The position numbers were made by a program, and so were the translations under genes. Positions 10,012 through 19,821 of a stretch of 64,000 bases of DNA are shown piece after piece (the first letter of the stretch is position 1; each line of letters opens with the position of its first letter). The stretch lies in NCBI RefSeq assembly GCF_002307355.1, contig NZ_CP017481.1, positions 3,038,001-3,102,000 on the forward strand, read 5' to 3'. Below the pieces are notes generated by a model. That model had not been told where the DNA came from, made no database searches, and saw only the letters and a program-made list of their open reading frames with translations. The DNA is from Pectobacterium polaris. GTDB taxonomy: Bacteria > Pseudomonadota > Gammaproteobacteria > Enterobacterales > Enterobacteriaceae.

Positions 10012-11105
10012 TGGCGTCCCTCAAAATCGATACGCGGATCCACCAGCGTATAGGTGATGTCACTGACGATATTCAGCAATAAGCCGATCAGCGTGAAGAT
10101 GTACAGCGTACCGAACATGACGGGGTAGTCACGTTGCAGCGTGGCGTCATAGCCCAACAGACCTAGCCCGTTGAGCGAGAACATCACCTCAATCAGCAGC
10201 GAGCCGGTGAAAAACATACTGATAAACGTGGCGGGGAAGCCGGCAATCACCAGCAGCATGGCATTACGGAACACGTGGCGGTAGAGAATGCTCTTTTCAT
10301 CCAGCCCTTTAGCGCGCGCGGTAACAACGTACTGCTTGCGAATCTCATCCATAAAGGAGTTCTTGGTGAGCATCGTTAGCGTGGCGAACCCGCCAATCAC
10401 GGAAGCCAGAACCGGTAGCGCGATATGCCACAAATAGTCGGTAATCTTGCTGTACCACGGCAGGGTATCAAAATTGCTGGAAACCAGCCCTCGAAGCGGG
10501 AACCAGTCTAGGTAACTGCCGCCCGCGAATAGCACAATCAAAATGATCGCAAACAAAAACGCCGGAATGGCATAGCCGATAATGATTAACGTGCTGCTCC
10601 AGGTATCGAACGGTGTGCCGTTCTTCACGGCTTTTTTGATGCCAAGTGGAATGGAAATCAGGTAGACGATCAGCGTACTCCACAGCCCCAGCGTAATCGA
10701 AACCGGCATGCTCTCCTTAATGAGCTGCATCACCGAAGAACCACGGAACAGGCTGTCACCGAAGTCAAAGCGCACGTAATCCCACAGCAGCTTAAAATAA
10801 CGTTCATGAATCGGCTTATCGAAGCCGTAGCGTTTGGTTATTTCTTCGATGACTTCCGGGTCGAGGCCGCGTGAACCGCGGTAAGCGTTCTCGATATTCG
10901 GTGCGCCGCTGGTGCCCGTCCGAGCCATACCGGCATCCATTCCGTTACTGGCGGTATAACCGCTGCCGTGCCCCATTTCAATTGCTGCGATGGCCTGATC
11001 CACCGGGCCGCCGGGGGCAATTTGTACAATGAAGAAATTAATCGTGATGATTGCCCACAGGGTTGGAATAACCAGCAAGAGGCGGCGTAACAGATACGTT
11101 CCCAT
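10008..11105 (-). CDS. yejB: Peptide ABC importer permease YejB
   Basis: This 365-residue permease of the OppB/DppB type starts [20 protein letters not shown] Gly/Ser-rich insert (around residues 43-70) and a region near [18 protein letters not shown] precede the membrane core. The coupling loop reads [20 protein letters not shown]. It lies 9 nt after the yejA stop and overlaps yejE by 4 nt. Confidence 0.95.
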   Translation of the reverse strand: MGTYLLRRLLLVIPTLWAIITINFFIVQIAPGGPVDQAIAAIEMGHGSGYTASNGMDAGMARTGTSGAPNIENAYRGSRGLDPEVIEEITKRYGFDKPIHERYFKLLWDYVRFDFGDSLFRGSSVMQLIKESMPVSITLGLWSTLIVYLISIPLGIKKAVKNGTPFDTWSSTLIIIGYAIPAFLFAIILIVLFAGGSYLDWFPLRGLVSSNFDTLPWYSKITDYLWHIALPVLASVIGGFATLTMLTKNSFMDEIRKQYVVTARAKGLDEKSILYRHVFRNAMLLVIAGFPATFISMFFTGSLLIEVMFSLNGLGLLGYDATLQRDYPVMFGTLYIFTLIGLLLNIVSDITYTLVDPRIDFEGRQ

Positions 11106-11114
11106 TTTTATTCC

Positions 11115-12923
11115 TTAACGTCGCTCTGCGGGCAGCGTGGCTGCCTGTTTGGTATCGAACCACCAGCCATCAAAGCCAAGCGAATAAGCCGGGCGTACAG
11201 CGGGCATGGCAAACTTGTTCCAATAGGCGAAACGGTCATGATTGGAATACCACATGGGGATCATGAGCTGATTCCAGGTCAATACCCTGTCCAGTGCGCG
11301 GCCTAATGACAGCAGCGGGACTTTCTGCCCTTGGTGCTTAACGATGTCCGCGATGAGCGAATCAATAGCGGGATCGCTGACACCCGGTCTGTTATAGGTT
11401 GAGTCGATATACTGTGAACTCCAGCGGATTTGCAAGTCGGCACTGGGGTAGAGGGACGCGCTGTACATCGTGGCCGTCATATCGAAATCACGCTTGCGCA
11501 GGCGATTGTTGAACTGCGTGCTGTCGATGTTGCGTACGTTCATGGTGATACCGAGCTTTTTCAGGCTCTGCTGAAAGGGCAGGACATACTGCGAATTGCC
11601 GGCGCTTGGCAATAGCAGTTCAAATGTAAACGGCTGTCCGGTTTTGCTATTGACCAGCTTTTGATCTTTCAATTCCCAACCGGCTTCTTCCAGCAGTTTG
11701 AGTGCCTTAAGCCAGTTTTGTCGGTCATAGCCGCTGCCGTCGGAGGAGGGCGGTTGATAGCTGGGGCCAAAGACCTCGGCGGGCACTTTGTCCTTCAGCG
11801 GCGTCAGCCAGGCCAATTCTTCTGCGCTGGGTTCGCCTTTAGCGGCATACTCGGTGTTTTGGAAATAGCTGTCGGTCCGTTGATAGGCGTTGTAATACAG
11901 CGCCTTGTTCATCCAGTTGAAATCAAATGCCAGCGCTAGCGCCTGACGCACCCGGCGATCCTGAAACAGTGGTCGCTGGATATTGAATGCCAGCCAGCGT
12001 GTATCTTGTGCAGATTGGTTGACCTGATCCTGTTTGATGATGTAGCCACGTGCAAAATTGCCGCCCTGATATTGGGTCGCCCAATGTTTTGGCGATCCTT
12101 CCTCACGCAGGTCGAAAGCGCCGGCTTTAAAGGCTTCCAGTGCAACACTGTCGTCGAGATAGTAGTCGTAGCGGATTTTATCGAAATTGTACTGACCTTT
12201 ATTAACCGGCAGATCGGCACCCCAATAGTCTTTCACGCGGGAGTAGGTGACATATTGTCCGGTACGATAGGCGGTGATGCGGTAAGGCCCGCTGGCCGGG
12301 GGCGGATACGCTAGCGGTTCGTTGAATTTATGATTCTTCCAGAACTTCTCCGGCATGATTGGCAGCGTCAGCAGGCTGAACATGCGGTTTTTGTCGGATA
12401 CGGGAAAATCGAAGCGCACAGTCAGCGGTGCAACGGCCTTGGCAGTGACATCTTTAAAATAGATGCGGAACTGCGGCACGCCCTGCGTCATAAACATATT
12501 GTAGGTGAACGCGACGTCAGCGGCGGTGATCGGTGAGCCGTCATGAAAGCGGGCTTTGGGATTCATCTCGATTTCAATCCAGCGGAAATCCGCCGAGTGG
12601 CGTGTCGTCAGTGCGACCAGCGGATAATAACTGCCGGGTTCGTCATCAGAAGACGTGAAGAGTGAATCGTAGAGGCGTTCAGTACGTGCCGCTGCCACAC
12701 CACGTAGCGCGTAACGGTTGAAATTGTCAAAGGTACCCAGCGAACTTAGGGTGATGCTGCCGCCTTTAGGAGCATCAGGATTGACGTAATCAAAATGGCT
12801 GAAGTTCTCGGCATATTTGGGTTCACCCAATAGGGCAAAGCTGGTGCTGTTTTCAATCGTCTCTGCATGCGCCCCAAAATGGGCCGTGCAAAGCAATACG
12901 GCAGCGATAACGCGTTTTAACAT
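11115..12923 (-). CDS. yejA: Periplasmic peptide-binding protein YejA
   Basis: This 602-residue protein has a Sec signal peptide (MLKRVIAAVLLCTAHFGAHA, cleavage near residue 20). It then has a family-5 solute-binding fold with GGSITLSSLGTFDNFNRY near the mature N-terminus. It delivers substrate to YejB-YejE. As first gene of yejABEF it presumably carries the operon promoter in the 12924-13200 gap. No cysteine follows the signal, so it is soluble rather than lipid-anchored. Confidence 0.94.
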   Translation of the reverse strand: MLKRVIAAVLLCTAHFGAHAETIENSTSFALLGEPKYAENFSHFDYVNPDAPKGGSITLSSLGTFDNFNRYALRGVAAARTERLYDSLFTSSDDEPGSYYPLVALTTRHSADFRWIEIEMNPKARFHDGSPITAADVAFTYNMFMTQGVPQFRIYFKDVTAKAVAPLTVRFDFPVSDKNRMFSLLTLPIMPEKFWKNHKFNEPLAYPPPASGPYRITAYRTGQYVTYSRVKDYWGADLPVNKGQYNFDKIRYDYYLDDSVALEAFKAGAFDLREEGSPKHWATQYQGGNFARGYIIKQDQVNQSAQDTRWLAFNIQRPLFQDRRVRQALALAFDFNWMNKALYYNAYQRTDSYFQNTEYAAKGEPSAEELAWLTPLKDKVPAEVFGPSYQPPSSDGSGYDRQNWLKALKLLEEAGWELKDQKLVNSKTGQPFTFELLLPSAGNSQYVLPFQQSLKKLGITMNVRNIDSTQFNNRLRKRDFDMTATMYSASLYPSADLQIRWSSQYIDSTYNRPGVSDPAIDSLIADIVKHQGQKVPLLSLGRALDRVLTWNQLMIPMWYSNHDRFAYWNKFAMPAVRPAYSLGFDGWWFDTKQAATLPAERR

Positions 12924-13205
12924 CTGACGGCAATCTCCTGCGAGTAGACGTTATCTGGCTAGGCATCGTCTGATGTAGACACGCCATATCGTAACGTCAA
13001 CAATGCCGATTTCCTCGGCATAAAGTTCTTGAAATAATTAACATTCCCATCGGGAAGTTGCGTATTTTCTTTTTATCATGAAATCAGGTGATAAACCTAC
13101 CTTAATCACGGCCTGTTAATGTTTCAGGTTGTTGAGTCAGTCATATTTTGCGCAGTGCGCTGCAGAAGGGGAGGAACACGGTGATATTCGGGTGAAAAGT
13201 AGGCA
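12924..13205 (-). other. Leader region of yejABEF
   Basis: No gene is visible in the 393-bp gap between yejA and mepS. It must hold the yejA promoter and ends in the mepS terminator. E. coli has rtn between these genes; it is absent here. Confidence 0.5.
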
Positions 13206-13238
13206 TAAAAAACGCCGCTTATGGTGATAAGCGGCGTT
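13206..13238 (-). terminator. Terminator of mepS
   Basis: A 12-bp perfect stem (13211-13222 with 13227-13238, loop GGTG) is followed on the minus strand by a T run (A at 13206-13212). It lies about 80 bp beyond the mepS stop. Confidence 0.85.
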
Positions 13239-13316
13239 GATGTCGTCTGGTTTCGTTGGCTAACAGCAAAGTTCTTTTACTAACAAAACAATAACACAGC
13301 AAGGGAGCGATATTGT

Positions 13317-13898
13317 TTAGCTGGTTTTTCCTTTACTCAGGACACGACGTCCTTCCTGATAACGCTTATTCCAGTAGTCTTCTGTCATTTTAGAAATGAT
13401 GACACCACTGCTGGTTGACGCGTGGACGAACTGATCGTTGCCGAGATAAATGCCAACGTGGCGGCCGGTCGAACCTGCACGGAACAGAACAAGATCGCCA
13501 ACGCGCAGTTTACTACGCTGAATTTGCTGGCCCATCTCTTGCTGTTCATAGGTTGAACGCGGTAAATCCATTCCAAACTGTTCGCGGAACGTGCGCTGAA
13601 CGAAAGCTGAGCAGTCAATGCCACGGCGACTATCACCGCCTAAACGGTAACGAACACCTTTCCAACTGGCATATTGGTTAAGTAACTTAGACTTGATGTC
13701 CACGTTACGAACCAGTGCTTCAAATTCATCCTGAGAGGCTTGCAGTAAAAGACCATCTTTGTCATTAACTGCATGCATATCAGTTTGAGCTTTATTGTTG
13801 TATGCACTATTACTTCCACATGCGGAGAGCATGATTGCTACCGCAACGGCAGGCACTGCCCGCCAGATATATCTCAGAATCGGTTGAGACTTGACCAT
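13317..13898 (-). CDS. mepS: Murein DD-endopeptidase MepS (Spr), lipoprotein
   Basis: This 193-residue NlpC/P60 enzyme is anchored in the outer membrane. The signal peptide ends in lipobox LSAC with Cys27. The catalytic set is visible as Cys96 (GIDCSAF), His147 (RHVGIY) and His159 (FVHAS). MepS cuts the D-Ala-mDAP cross-links so new peptidoglycan can be inserted. The length fits the family. It is transcribed alone, with a terminator downstream and a 322-bp leader. Confidence 0.96.
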   Translation of the reverse strand: MVKSQPILRYIWRAVPAVAVAIMLSACGSNSAYNNKAQTDMHAVNDKDGLLLQASQDEFEALVRNVDIKSKLLNQYASWKGVRYRLGGDSRRGIDCSAFVQRTFREQFGMDLPRSTYEQQEMGQQIQRSKLRVGDLVLFRAGSTGRHVGIYLGNDQFVHASTSSGVIISKMTEDYWNKRYQEGRRVLSKGKTS

Positions 13899-14220
13899 TA
13901 TTGTTATGTTCCCTTGCTGTCCTTAACGATAAATATCGCTATGTAGTGTCCCCATTTCACTGGGGTATAAATGCCAAACGAAAACGAGACTCAGACTAAA
14001 TCAGAGTTTCTTCTTAGCCAAACACTCATCGGCGAAAGTGTGCCGGAATGCACATTATTTCTCTTGCCGCCGATAGTTCAGTGTGCGCTAAAAAGCAAAC
14101 CTGAACGAGACTACCGCAACAACAGCAGGATTGCGAGAAGTTTTAACCATTTTATTTATAAGATTTAATGATGTATTCAGCTAAAAAATGTCGATGTAAA
14201 AAATCTGAAATCATAGGGAT
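13899..14220 (-). other. Intergenic region upstream of mepS
   Basis: 322 bp lie between the mepS start and the lpxT stop. It should hold the mepS promoter. A plus-strand open frame of 65 codons (13971-14168) has no family resemblance and no convincing ribosome site. No clear lpxT terminator is visible. Confidence 0.5.
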
Positions 14221-14922
14221 TTATACTGTCGATTTTTTAGGTAATAGTCGATTTAACAGGGCAATAGCGGCATTGCTCGCTGGCGTTAATAACCACCAAC
14301 TCAATCCGACCAGAACAACCGACAGAGAACCGACGGCAATATCGGTAAACCAATGTGCACCAATCATGATGCGAGGCAATGAGAAGATCACCATGATTGC
14401 CAGGCCGATAGCGAAAGCGGTGCGGGTAAAATAGCGCAGCATAAAAGCAGCAAAGATCATCAACATCATGCCGTGGTCGCCGGGGAAACTGTCCGATGAC
14501 GCATCTTTGGTCGGAATACCGGTTAAGTCTGAAACGCGGTTGACGTCACTAAAATAGAGCGTCGGGCTCGCGTGTTGCACCGGTAATAAATGTCCTGCCT
14601 GATTCAGCACGACGGCAGTTAACAGCATGATAAAACCGAGGATCAACAAACGGCGGCGCTCTGTGGAGGTCGCTTTTAGATAAAACGACAGATACAGCAG
14701 CCCCATCGCAACGAGCGCAAAGCCATCAAAAGCGCGGTTATTGGTAATGGCAACCAGATGTAAAAACATCGGGCTATCAACCAAGAGGCGGTTAAAATAG
14801 AAAAAGATATGGCTGTCGAGCGTGAGCCAAAAACCATGATTTTCCGGTAGATACCAGGATAAAAACAGACCGATGCCCAACACATTGAGCACTAAAATAG
14901 AAGAAAAACGGGCAAATGACAT
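14221..14922 (-). CDS. lpxT: Lipid A 1-diphosphate synthase LpxT (PAP2 family)
   Basis: This 233-residue polytopic membrane protein has the acid-phosphatase/PAP2 signatures KDASSDSFPGDHG and RIMIGAHWFTDI. The start FSSILVLNVLGIGLFLSWY, the segment LVAITNNRAFDG and the overall length match LpxT (YeiU). It transfers phosphate from undecaprenyl pyrophosphate to the 1-position of lipid A in the periplasm, making the surface more negative. Confidence 0.92.
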   Translation of the reverse strand: MSFARFSSILVLNVLGIGLFLSWYLPENHGFWLTLDSHIFFYFNRLLVDSPMFLHLVAITNNRAFDGFALVAMGLLYLSFYLKATSTERRRLLILGFIMLLTAVVLNQAGHLLPVQHASPTLYFSDVNRVSDLTGIPTKDASSDSFPGDHGMMLMIFAAFMLRYFTRTAFAIGLAIMVIFSLPRIMIGAHWFTDIAVGSLSVVLVGLSWWLLTPASNAAIALLNRLLPKKSTV

Positions 14923-14960
14923 AAGGCTAAATATCCAAACAAAGACGAAAAAACTCCAGT

Positions 14961-15962
14961 TTAGTCCACGTTAGCTAAACGAGCCTTTAACAATGAGGCT
15001 TGTAACGTATTCCATTCTGCTGGTGTTTCATTAATGATTTCGATACGGCTATCAATCGGTGCCATCGATCGGGTTTCTATATGCAGATCGTGTCCCTGAC
15101 GGTTCACGACGAGCGTCCCTTCTTTTATACGCATCACCCCTTTAACCCGATTCACGGGAGAAAGGCGGACCCAGTCCAGCAGTGCGGCGGTATCAAAAGC
15201 GGTCTCAGGGGCGAATATCCAGCCACAGGCGTGGTATCCCTGTCCCTGATTGAGAGAGCGTCGCCAGGATTGACCACTCGGTAATTGCAGCGCAGCCAAG
15301 TTATTTTTTGGCTGATGCGCGTGGTGGTGAGCACCATCTGGAAGTTCGCGCATACGCTCTTGCGAGGAAGGGGGGCGAGGCTGATCGAGCAGCTGCTGGT
15401 CAACATTTCCCTGACTGGCCTCAATAATTTGTCGACCATCGCCGTTCGCCTGCTGCCACTGCTCTAAGGCAGCGAGATCGTCGGCGGTATAAGTATCGCG
15501 CTTGTTGGCGATAATCATGTCAGCGGCGGCAAGCTGATCGCGAAAATTCTCATTTTCCGTGTAACGCGTTTCACTTAACTGGCGAGCATCCAACAGGCAC
15601 AACGTAGCCTGTAATGTCAGCCAGGGCTGATAGATATCACTTGTCAGCAAGGAGAGAATTTGTTTTGGGTGGCCGAGTCCCGTAGGTTCGATGAGTAACC
15701 GATGGGGCTTCTTCTGTTGCAGCAGCATATTCAGGCCAACCTGCATCGGCAAGCCGTTTACGCAGCACATGCAGCCGCCGGGAATCTCTTTCAACACCGC
15801 ACCGCTGTCTGCCAGTAGCGCACCGTCAATGCCTACTTCACCGAATTCATTGACCAGCACCGCCCAGACTTCGTCTTCAGGCTTTTGCGACAGAAGATGA
15901 CGAATCGTGGTGGTTTTTCCACTACCCAGAAACCCTGTAATCAAATTGACTTTCGTTAGCAT
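14961..15962 (-). CDS. yeiR: Zinc-binding GTPase YeiR (COG0523/CobW-like)
   Basis: The protein has 333 residues. Walker A GFLGSGKTT is at residues 10-18, the metal motif GGCMCC at 62-67 (C64, C66, C67), and IIANKRD is the guanine-specificity region. A His-rich stretch (HHHAHQ) lies near the middle, and a CobW C-terminal domain follows. The family uses GTP hydrolysis to deliver metal to client proteins; E. coli YeiR binds zinc. Gene order lpxT-yeiR-yeiP matches E. coli. Confidence 0.93.
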   Translation of the reverse strand: MLTKVNLITGFLGSGKTTTIRHLLSQKPEDEVWAVLVNEFGEVGIDGALLADSGAVLKEIPGGCMCCVNGLPMQVGLNMLLQQKKPHRLLIEPTGLGHPKQILSLLTSDIYQPWLTLQATLCLLDARQLSETRYTENENFRDQLAAADMIIANKRDTYTADDLAALEQWQQANGDGRQIIEASQGNVDQQLLDQPRPPSSQERMRELPDGAHHHAHQPKNNLAALQLPSGQSWRRSLNQGQGYHACGWIFAPETAFDTAALLDWVRLSPVNRVKGVMRIKEGTLVVNRQGHDLHIETRSMAPIDSRIEIINETPAEWNTLQASLLKARLANVD

Positions 15963-16049
15963 GGCAGGCTCCTAATGCGGGGGAGGGTTGACGTGTGCCG
16001 GATAGGTCATCCGGCGACAAGTATTGTGCGGGAAGCACAAGGTAGAATG

Positions 16050-16622
16050 TTAGTCTGCGCGACCCATGTAGCGACGTTCTGGAATATGAATACGGATTTT
16101 TTCACCCGCGCTCAGATATTCTGGAACGGGGATAACCAGACCGGTGCTCATGGTCGCAGGTTTGTTGCGTGAACTGGCAGAGGCGCCTTTAATGCCCGGT
16201 GCCGTCTCAACAATTTCCAGATCGACCGTTTGTGGCAGTTCCAGCGCGATGATTTGGCCGTCCCAGCTCAATACCTGAATCCCCGGCATGCCGCCTTCAG
16301 GGATAAACAGCAGCTCTTCTTCTATTTGATCTTTTTTGAAGAGGTAAGGCGCGTAATCCTCATCATCCATAAAGACGTATTCGTCGCCGTCAATATAGGA
16401 GAAAGTGACCGTGCGGCGTGTCAGCGTGATGGTATCGATAATGTCATCGCCTTTAAAACGCTCTTCCACTTTCAAACCTGTACGGACATCAGAAAAACGC
16501 ATTTTGTACAGCGTGCTGGCTCCGCGGGCGCTGGGACTCTGGACGTCGATGTCCTTTACCAGCAATAACTTGTCGTTATAGTTAACGACCATTCCGCGTT
16601 TAACTTCGTTCGCTCTTGCCAT
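16050..16622 (-). CDS. yeiP: Elongation factor P-like protein YeiP
   Basis: This 190-residue protein has the three-domain EF-P layout. In true EF-P a modified lysine sits at the tip of domain I. Here the loop reads SPSARGAST with arginine at that place, as in YeiP proteins. The C-terminal signature [18 protein letters not shown] is present. It probably acts on the ribosome during difficult peptide-bond formation, but its targets are not known from sequence. Confidence 0.94.
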   Translation of the reverse strand: MARANEVKRGMVVNYNDKLLLVKDIDVQSPSARGASTLYKMRFSDVRTGLKVEERFKGDDIIDTITLTRRTVTFSYIDGDEYVFMDDEDYAPYLFKKDQIEEELLFIPEGGMPGIQVLSWDGQIIALELPQTVDLEIVETAPGIKGASASSRNKPATMSTGLVIPVPEYLSAGEKIRIHIPERRYMGRAD

Positions 16623-16693
16623 AAAAATTACCTGCTATAAGGAGTGTGATTTTTGTGGCGACACGTTACTCGCGCCGAAGAGTTCAGGCAAGT

Positions 16694-16821
16694 ATATACT
16701 CGTCATCCTTCAAATTTCATGTACGTTGGCTACGCTCACTCACCCGAATCACTTACTTGTGTAAGCTCATCGGGATTCCTTCGCTTGCCGCCTTCCTGAA
16801 ATTTGAATTATTTAGAGTATA
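16694..16821 (+). repeat. ERIC repeat, copy 2
   Basis: Full-length copy TATACTCGTCATCCTTCAAA to TTTAGAGTATA, with core CACTTACTTGTGTAAGCTCA. It lies in the divergent gap between yeiP and yeiW, about 70 bp upstream of the yeiP start, where it could form part of leader RNA. Confidence 0.88.
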
Positions 16822-16909
16822 AGGAAAAAAGGGCTGATATTGGTTTTTTACGACGGGGCTGCTATCGTGGCGCTCTCTACTTCTTGTCAGCCCACCGGAG
16901 AGCTTGCTG

Positions 16910-17164
16910 ATGGACTGTCGCCCCCATTGCGGTGCCTGCTGTATCGCGGCATCGATTTCAACGCCGATGCCGGGTCTGCCGCACGGCAAGCCTGCAAACA
17001 CGCCCTGTATTCATCTCGATGAGGCGATGCGTTGCGGGCTGTTCCATTCTCCACTGCGACCTGCGGTTTGCGCGGGGCTAAAACCGCGCGCGGATATGTG
17101 TTTCAGCCATCGTGATGAGGCGATGATTTATCTGCTGAAACTGGAAGCCGACACCGCCCCTTAA
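16910..17164 (+). CDS. yeiW: YeiW, YkgJ/UPF0153-type cysteine-cluster protein
   Basis: The protein has 84 residues from the ATG at 16910, with GGAG 9 nt upstream. The sequence [11 protein letters not shown] gives the cysteine cluster CxxxCxxCC, with further Cys in PCIHL, RCGLF, PAVCAG and DMCF. These are probably zinc or iron-sulfur ligands. PLRPxVCxGL is family-typical. Function unknown. It converges on setB with a 10-bp gap and no terminator between them. Confidence 0.85.
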   Translation: MDCRPHCGACCIAASISTPMPGLPHGKPANTPCIHLDEAMRCGLFHSPLRPAVCAGLKPRADMCFSHRDEAMIYLLKLEADTAP

Positions 17165-17174
17165 TGTGCAGCGA

Positions 17175-18353
17175 TCAGGCGTCTTTGATGCGCCACATAC
17201 AATAGATAGAACCGGTGATCATCAGCAGCGCGAAGAAGAAGACGGCGTGATAGTTCCAGATTTCAGCAACAATCCCAGCCAGTGAGCCAGAGATGATCCA
17301 GCCAACGCGCGTCGTATTGGTAAACAGCGTGGTTGCCGCACCTGCCTGTCCGGGCATCAAGTCCTGAAAATAAAGCATGCCGATTCCGGCCAGAATGCCA
17401 ATAAAGATCGCGTTCAGTACCTGTAACGCCAGCAGTGCTATTTCGCCATTGAGAACCAGCAAGCCGCCGAAGAACAGTAAACCGGAGGCAACGGCAAGCC
17501 GCATCAGGAAGCGTTTACCGAAGCGTTTGGCAACGTAGCCAGCAATCAACATCACCGGAATTTCTAATCCAGCCGCAACGCCCATCATGATACCCGCCAG
17601 TTTTTCCGGCAGATGCAGCTCATGCACCAGATACAGCGGCATATTAATGAGGTAAATGCCGTTGCAGGTCCACATCAAGGTACACGCCACGAACAGCAAG
17701 AGCGTGTCCCGGCGGTTACGGCGCGGTGATTCCAGCGTAGAAGTGGTCTTTTCCACGGCTTTGGGCATGGAAGGCAGAAAGAGTTTGACCAGAATGCCAC
17801 ATAGGATAAAGACGACCGCGGCGGTCAGATACATCGTTGTGAAGCCGAATCCCAGTGCCAGCGCAAAGGCGATAGGCGGGCCGACAACCCAGGCGAGAGA
17901 AATTTGCGCGCGGAGTATGGAGCTGAACATCGCTGCTTCACGACCGGTTTTATCCGCATGCTCCCGCGCCAGCGCAAAAAGCTGCGGGTTCGCAGTCGAG
18001 CCAAAGCTGCTCAGCAACACACCGATAAAGAGCAGAATAAAGTAGTTACGGTTCCATGCAAACAGCATGCAGGCGAGTGCGCCCAGCAGGCAGCAGACGA
18101 AAATCAGCGATTTGCGATCGCCCTGACGGTCCGAACGCGTGGCCAGCATTTGGCTGACGACAATACCGATAACCGCGCTGCCGGTATAAAACATTCCAAC
18201 CAAGAAAGGACGAACCTGTACTTCGCTGGAAAGAAAGAGGCTGAGTGTCGGAAGTTGCAGGGCACCGGCCGTTCCGGTCAGGAAGGCAATAACTAAAAAT
18301 GCTGACGATGTCAGGTCGAGCGGACGTCGCGTTGTGTTTGCAGGAGTGAACAT
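17175..18353 (-). CDS. setB: Sugar efflux transporter SetB
   Basis: The protein has 392 residues from the ATG at 18353 (MFTPANTTRRPLDLTSSAFL), where homologues begin. An open extension to 18503 has no homology I recognise. It is a 12-segment major-facilitator protein of the SET family, with FYTGSAVIGIVVSQ and SDRQGDRKSL in the first half. It exports sugars and glycosides; SetB of E. coli has also been linked to chromosome segregation. It is divergent from fruBKA and shares the region with two Cra sites. Confidence 0.92.
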   Translation of the reverse strand: MFTPANTTRRPLDLTSSAFLVIAFLTGTAGALQLPTLSLFLSSEVQVRPFLVGMFYTGSAVIGIVVSQMLATRSDRQGDRKSLIFVCCLLGALACMLFAWNRNYFILLFIGVLLSSFGSTANPQLFALAREHADKTGREAAMFSSILRAQISLAWVVGPPIAFALALGFGFTTMYLTAAVVFILCGILVKLFLPSMPKAVEKTTSTLESPRRNRRDTLLLFVACTLMWTCNGIYLINMPLYLVHELHLPEKLAGIMMGVAAGLEIPVMLIAGYVAKRFGKRFLMRLAVASGLLFFGGLLVLNGEIALLALQVLNAIFIGILAGIGMLYFQDLMPGQAGAATTLFTNTTRVGWIISGSLAGIVAEIWNYHAVFFFALLMITGSIYCMWRIKDA

Positions 18354-18584
18354 AAATTGATAGCGCTTGGAAAATAGGCAGAGGCTGTCGAGCGCGACAT
18401 AGTACTCGGGTTTATAATGAAACAGAAATCTTGTTTCATTATTTTTCGTCAGCACGGCTTCAGCCATTCGGTGATTTTTGTTGGCAGGCAGCGCGTTATC
18501 CACGTTAAAATGTGCGTGATGTCAAAATTCTGTTACGTCAGCAGCGTAGAAAGCTTGCATAAATGACGTAATAGAATGAGACTT

Positions 18585-18598
18585 TTGAAACGTTTCAG
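18585..18598. promoter_or_regulatory. Cra (FruR) operator 1 upstream of fruB
   Basis: TTGAAACGTTTCAG is a near-perfect palindrome matching the Cra operator pattern TGAAWCGNTTCA, about 90 bp before the fruB ATG. Confidence 0.85.
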
Positions 18599-18650
18599 CG
18601 GAATTTTTTTTGAAACGCCCTAACAATCGACACATTTTTTTCTCATAAAA

Positions 18651-18666
18651 GCTGAAACGATTCAAC
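18651..18666. promoter_or_regulatory. Cra (FruR) operator 2 upstream of fruB
   Basis: GCTGAAACGATTCAAC closely matches the Cra consensus and ends 21 bp before the fruB ATG. A further half-site (TGAAACG, 18611-18617) lies between the two operators. Two operators at fruB are also known in enterobacteria, where fructose 1-phosphate releases Cra. Confidence 0.88.
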
Positions 18667-18687
18667 TTTCAGCAAGAGAGGAGTGCC

Positions 18688-19821
18688 ATGTTCCAGTTGT
18701 CACAGCAAGATATTCATTTGGGCGCAGCGGCCAGTACTAAGCAGGAAGCTATCCAGCTTGTTGCTTCAGCACTGACCGAGGCCGGGTGCGTTAACGCAGG
18801 GTATGTCGATGGCATGCTACAGCGCGAACAGCAAACATCCACCTATTTGGGAAGCGGCATTGCTATCCCTCACGGCACAACCGATACCCGCGATCTGGTA
18901 TTGAAGACCGGGGTTCAAGTATTTCAATTTCCTCAGGGTATTTCCTGGGGTGAAGATCAAACCGCCTACGTGGTGTTGGGGATTGCAGCCCGTTCTGATG
19001 AACACCTTGCGTTGCTGCGTCAGCTGACTCACGTCCTGAGTGACGATCGCGTAGCGGCACGTTTGGCAAGCACAACGTCAGCAGAAGAACTGCGCAGCCT
19101 GCTGATGGGCGAGCAGCAACTAGCGGAGTTCCGCTTTGATACCTCACTGATTACGCTGGATGTGGCGACCGATAATCTGTTGACACTTCAGGCGCTGAAC
19201 GCCGGTCGTCTTCAGCAGGTTGGGGCAGCAGACGCCAGCTTCGTCAGCACCGCAGTCAGCAACAAGCCGCTGAATCTGGGGCAAGGCGTGTGGTTCAGCG
19301 ATAGCGCTGTCGGTAACCTCAGCAGCGCGGCTGCGGTGGCACGTCCGGCTACGCCTTTCAGCGTTGACGGCGAAAACGTCGCCTTACTGGTGACGGTAGC
19401 TGCGGCTGACGATCAGGCTTTTGCGCCGATCGATTACCTGAGCAACCTGCTGATTGCGCAAAAAGCGGAACGTCTGCTGACGGCTGACGCACCGACGCTG
19501 CTGGCCCTTTTGACCAGCGACGTACCGGAAGAAAGTGAAGTGCTGACGGCAGAATTTAGCATTCGCAACGAACACGGCCTGCACGCACGTCCGGGCACCA
19601 TGCTAGTGAACGTGATCAAGCAGTTCAGCAGTGACATCACCGTCACCAATCTGGATGGCACAGGCAAACCGGCAAATGGCCGCAGCCTGATGAAAGTCGT
19701 CGCGCTGGGCGTGAAGAAAGGTCACAAATTGCGTTTCACCGCGAGCGGTAGCGATGCAGAACAAGCGCTAGCCGCTATTGGCGACGCGATTACGTCCGGT
19801 TTGGGCGAGGGGGCAGCATGA
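18688..19821 (+). CDS. fruB: Fructose PTS diphosphoryl transfer protein (EIIA-HPr fusion)
   Basis: This 377-residue cytoplasmic phosphocarrier fuses three parts. The EIIA-Fru domain (about 1-145) has phospho-His62 in [11 protein letters not shown] middle domain follows, and then an HPr-like domain (about 285-377) with phospho-His299 in [10 protein letters not shown]. It passes phosphate from enzyme I to FruA. fruK starts 4 nt inside its 3' end. A GAGAGGAG ribosome site is close to the ATG. Confidence 0.97.
   Translation: MFQLSQQDIHLGAAASTKQEAIQLVASALTEAGCVNAGYVDGMLQREQQTSTYLGSGIAIPHGTTDTRDLVLKTGVQVFQFPQGISWGEDQTAYVVLGIAARSDEHLALLRQLTHVLSDDRVAARLASTTSAEELRSLLMGEQQLAEFRFDTSLITLDVATDNLLTLQALNAGRLQQVGAADASFVSTAVSNKPLNLGQGVWFSDSAVGNLSSAAAVARPATPFSVDGENVALLVTVAAADDQAFAPIDYLSNLLIAQKAERLLTADAPTLLALLTSDVPEESEVLTAEFSIRNEHGLHARPGTMLVNVIKQFSSDITVTNLDGTGKPANGRSLMKVVALGVKKGHKLRFTASGSDAEQALAAIGDAITSGLGEGAA

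Noticed and set aside
13971..14168. Possible small gene upstream of mepS (65 codons)
   Set aside because: No ribosome site, no family resemblance, and composition is like non-coding DNA.
18354..18503. N-terminal extension of SetB
   Set aside because: The frame is open but the added 50 residues lack homology and precede the conserved start of the transporter.
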